Source of the DNA: Osmia lignaria lignaria | Lineage: Eukaryota > Arthropoda > Insecta > Hymenoptera > Megachilidae | Direction of reading: 5' to 3' | Assembly (NCBI RefSeq): GCF_051020975.1 | Contig: NW_027478162.1 | Coordinates: 23,436,001 to 23,500,000 of the forward strand | Length of the DNA: 64,000 bases | In this document: positions 60,815 through 64,000 of the stretch, piece after piece | Position numbering within the stretch: position 1 is the stretch's first letter | Layout: every line of letters starts with the position of its first letter | Made by a program: the position numbers and the translations under genes | Notes under the pieces: generated by a model | The model's input: only the letters and a program-made list of their open reading frames with translations | Told to the model about the DNA's origin: nothing | The model's database searches: none

Positions 60815-63710
60815 TTGCAGATTTATCTCAAGGGAAGGGGCCTAACGGACATATTTCGAGATATTTCTTCTTCTTGTTGTTCTTCTTCTGCACAGCTAAG
60901 CTCGAAGTGGCATTTGCAGCTCGCAATAGTGCAGAGTTATCTCATAGAAAGGGGCCACGGTGTTTCTGTATCTCTATTATGTTGGTGCGGCTTCGGAACT
61001 TTTAAATATCTCGATATATCTCGAGAACTACGCATCTGATCAAAAAATATCATAGAACATAAAAAGTAGGAAACTTAATTCTCTACAAATAAGGTCTCTT
61101 AACATTTTGCCATAGCTCGCTTCGTTTCCGAGATATTTGCAGATATATCTCAAGGGAAGGGGCCTGACGGACATATTTCGAGATATTTCTTCTTCTTGTT
61201 GTTCTTCTTCTGCACAGCTAAGCTGGAAGTGGCATTTACAGCTCGCAATAGTGCAGAGTTATCTCATAGAAAGGGGCCACGGTGTTTCTGTATCTCTATT
61301 ATGTTGGTGCGGCTTCGGAACTTTTAAATATCTCGATATATCTCGAGAACTTCGCATCTGATCAAAAAATATCATAGAACATAAAAAGTAGGAAACTTAA
61401 TTCTCTACAAATAAAGTCTCTGAACATTTTGCCATAGCTCGCTTCGTTTCCGAGATATTTGCAGATATATCTCAAGGGAAGGGGCCTAACGGACATATTT
61501 CGAGATATTTCTTCTTCTTGTTGTTCTTCTTCTGCACAGCTAAGCTGGAAGTGGCATTTGCGGCTCGCACTAGTGCAGAGTTATCTCAAAGAAAGGGGCC
61601 ACGGTGTTTCTGTATCTCTATTATGTTGGTGCGGCTTCGGAACTTTTAAATATCTCGATATATCTCGAAAACTACGCTTCTGATCAAAAAATATCATAGA
61701 ACATAAATTGTAGGAAACATAATTCTCTACAAAAAAGGTCTCTTAACATTTTGCCATAGCTCGCTTCGTTTCCGAGATATTTGCAGATATATCTCAAGGG
61801 AAGGGGCCTGACGGACATACTTCGAGATATTTCTTCTTCTTGTTGTTCTTCTTCTGCACAGCTAAGCTGGAAGTGGCATTTACAGCTCGCAATAGTGCAG
61901 AGTTATCTCATAGAAAGGGGCCACGGTGTTTCTGTATCTCTATTATGTTGGTGCGGCTTCGGAACTTTTAAATATCTCGATATATCTCGAGAACTACGCA
62001 TCTGATCAAAAAATATCATAGTACATAAAAAGTAGGAAACTTAATTCTCTACAAATAAAGTCTCTTAACATTTTGCCATAGCTCGCTTCGTTTCCGAGAT
62101 ATTTGCAGATATATCTCAAGGGAAGGGGCCTGACGGACATATTTCGAGATATTTCTTCTTCTTGTTGTTCTTCTTCTGCACAGCTAAGCTGGAAGTGGCA
62201 TTTGCGGCTCGCACTAGTGCAGAGTTATCTCAAAGAAAGGGGCCACGGTGTTTCTGTATCTCTATTATGTTGGTGCGGCTTCGGAACTTTTAAATATCTT
62301 GATATATCTCGAGAACTACGCATCTGATCAAAAAATATCATACGACATAAAAAGTAGGAAACTTAATTCTCTACAAAAAAGGTCTCTTAACATTTTGCCA
62401 TAGCTCGCTTCATTTCCGAGATATTTGCAGATTTATCTCAAGGGAAGGGGCCTAACGGACATATTTCGAGATATTTCTTCTTCTTGTTGTTCTTCTTCTG
62501 CACAGCTAAGCTCGAAGTGGCATTTGCAGCTCGCAATAGTGCAGAGTTATCTCATAGAAAGGGGCCACGGTGTTTCTGTATCTCTATTATGTTGGTGCGG
62601 CTTCGGAACTTTTAAATATCTCGATATATCTCGAGAACTACGCATCTGATCAAACAATATCATAGAACATAAAAAGTAGGAAACTTAATTCTCTACAAAT
62701 AAAGTCTCTTAACATTTTGCCATAGCTCGCTTCGTTTCCGAGATATTTGCAGATATATCTCAAGGGAAGGGGCCTGACGGACATATTTCGACATATTTCT
62801 TCTTCTTGTTGTTCTTCTTCTGCACAGCTAAGCTGGAAGTGGCATTTGCAGCTCGCAATAGTGCAGAGTTATCTCAAAGAAAGGGGCCACGGTGTTTCTG
62901 TATCTCTATTATGTTGGTGCGGCTTCGGAACTTTTAAATATCTTGATATATCTCGAGAACTACGCATCTGATCAAAAAATATCATACAACATAAAAAGTA
63001 GGAAACTTAATTCTGTACAAAAAAGGTCTCTTAACATTTTGCCATAGCTCGCTTCATTTCCGAGATATTTGCAGATTTATCTCAAGGGAAGGGGCCTAAC
63101 GGACATATTTCGAGATATTTCTTCTTCTTGTTGTTCTTCTTCTGCACAGCTAAGCTCGAAGTGGCATTTGCAGCTCGCAATAGTGCAGAGTTATCTCAAA
63201 GAAAGGGGCCACGGTGTTTCTGTATCTCTATTATGTTGGTGCGGCTTCGGAACTTTTAAATATCTTGATATATCTCGAGAACTACGCATCTGATCAAAAA
63301 ATATCATAGAACATAAAAAGTAGGAAACTTAATTCTCTACAAAAAAGGTCTCTTAACATTTTGCCATAGCTCGCTTCGTTCCGAGATATTTGCAGATTCA
63401 GCTCAAAGGAACGGGCCTGACGGACATATTTCGAGATATTTCTTCTTCTTGTTGTTCTTCTTCTGCACAGCTAAGCTCGAAGTGGCATTTGCAGCTCGCA
63501 ATAGTGCAGAGTTATCTCAAAGAAAGGGGCCACGGTGTTTCTGTATCTCTATTATGTTGGTGCGGCTTCGGAACTTTTAAATATCTTGATATATCTCGAG
63601 AACTACGCATCTGATCAAAAAATATCATAGAACATAAAAAGTAGGAAACTTAATTCTCTACAAAAAAGGTCTCTTAACATTTTGCCATAGCTCGCTTCGT
63701 TCCGAGATAT

Positions 63711-64000
63711 TTGCAGATTCAGCTCAAAGGAACGGGCCTGACGGACATATTTCGAGATATTTCTTCTTCTTGTTGTTCTTCTTCTGCACAGCTAAGCTGG
63801 AAGTGGCATTTACAGCTCGCAATAGTGCAGAGTTATCTCATAGAAAGGGGCCACGGTGTTTCTGTATCTCTATTATGTTGGTGCGGCTTCGGAACTTTTA
63901 AATATCTCGATGTATCTCGAGAACTACACATCTGATCAAACAATATCATAGAACATAAAAAGTAGGAAACATAATTCTCTACAAATAAAGTCTCTTAACA
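63711..64000 (+). repeat. Partial satellite unit at right edge (chimeric)
   Basis: The unit is cut by the window end after 290 bases, so the array continues to the right. Its 5' part has AGATTCAGCTC and GGAACGGG, preceded by the 1-base-short CGTTCCGAG, like the units at 46978, 47621 and 53734. Its 3' part has CTCGATGTATC and CTACACATC, like the units at 48264, 50195, 52447, 54377 and 56307. It is thus a recombinant of two unit types that sit apart in the 1,930 bp higher-order repeat. Confidence 0.88.

Larger units (their letters stand above)
60493..63710 (+). repeat. Mixed units at the right end, partial 1,610 bp repeat
   Basis: Ten units. The stretch from about 60640 to 61070 recurs at about 62250 to 62680 (offset 1,610 bp), sharing TACGACATAAAAAG, CTTCATTTCC, CCTAACGG and AAGCTCGAAG. 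61459 has GTCTCTGAACAT before it. 62747 has TTTCGACATATTTC. 63069 and 63390 both contain AAGCTCGAAG, but only 63390 has the AGATTCAGCTC start. The types resemble those at 46335-47942, so the homogenised core is bracketed by similar units. Confidence 0.83.
1..64000. repeat. Satellite DNA array, 322 bp unit, head-to-tail
   Basis: The same sequence recurs every 322 bp (321 bp in 34 units) across the whole window. From the anchor TTGCAGAT, which falls at 311, 633, 955, 1276 and so on to 63711, there are 197 complete units plus a partial one at each edge. All are in one orientation. Landmarks in each unit, in order: TTGCAGAT, a GGAAGGG box, CGAGATATTT, a TTC/TTG pyrimidine tract, CACAGCT, AAGGGGCCAC, CTTCGGAAC, ATATATCTCGA, CTGATCA, GTAGGAAAC and CTCGCTTCG. 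No other kind of DNA interrupts it. Satellite arrays of this type usually sit in centromeric or pericentromeric heterochromatin, but location and function here are inference. I do not recognise the family. Confidence 0.98.

Noticed and set aside
60795..60815. CENP-B box-like sequence in CGCTTCGTTTCCGAGAT
   Set aside because: The box core requires TTCG, four bases, A, two bases, then CGGG. Here TTCG is followed by TTTCCGAG, so the A and the CGGG are out of place. No other part of the unit on either strand fits the core.
1..64000. CRISPR array or bacterial repeat cluster
   Set aside because: The repeat is 322 bp with no short direct repeat and unique spacer pattern, no cas genes, and all of the period is repetitive.
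1..64000. Ribosomal intergenic spacer subrepeats or another gene-linked repeat
   Set aside because: No rRNA, tRNA or histone sequence occurs anywhere in 64 kb, and the array continues through both edges. Spacer subrepeat blocks are normally a few kilobases long between genes.
1..64000. Transposon-derived tandem repeat or an embedded mobile element
   Set aside because: I found no terminal repeats, target-site duplications, transposase or reverse transcriptase frames, and no unit is interrupted. An ancient transposon origin of the unit cannot be tested from this window.

Overview
The whole 64 kb window is one uninterrupted head-to-tail satellite DNA array. A unit of 322 bp (321 bp in 34 cases) repeats from the first base to the last, always in the same orientation. 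Counting from a fixed anchor in each unit (TTGCAGAT), the window holds 197 complete units plus a partial unit at each end, so the array continues past both edges. I see no gene, RNA gene, mobile element, inversion or non-satellite spacer. A satellite of this length with higher-order structure is typical of (peri)centromeric or other heterochromatin in a eukaryotic nuclear genome. The unit is about 39% GC (hand count of one unit) and CpG is close to expectation, which leans toward an animal with little DNA methylation, such as an insect. I do not recognise the family and cannot name the species.

Layout. (1) 1 to about 17.7 kb: units in which 'atcccgaag' is common, arranged in overlapping 3-, 5-, 7/8- and 12-unit duplications. 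(2) About 17.7-27.3 kb: a clean 12-unit (3,861 bp) tandem duplication followed by a shorter, internally deleted third copy of part of it. (3) About 27.3-46.3 kb: a more heterogeneous stretch with short and long-range copies at offsets of 1, 3, 4, 5, 8, 9 and 26 units. (4) 46.3-64 kb: a homogenised higher-order repeat whose core is a six-unit, 1,930 bp block with no differences that I could see between adjacent copies.

How it works as a system. The organisation is that expected from repeated in-register unequal crossover and gene conversion. All length changes I can see are single-base losses or whole-unit gains and losses. Several crossover junctions can be mapped to tens of bases, because linked private variants switch partner inside one unit. 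Short open frames run through most units, but they start at TTG or GTG, change register between units and look like by-products of homogenisation, so no coding gene is annotated.
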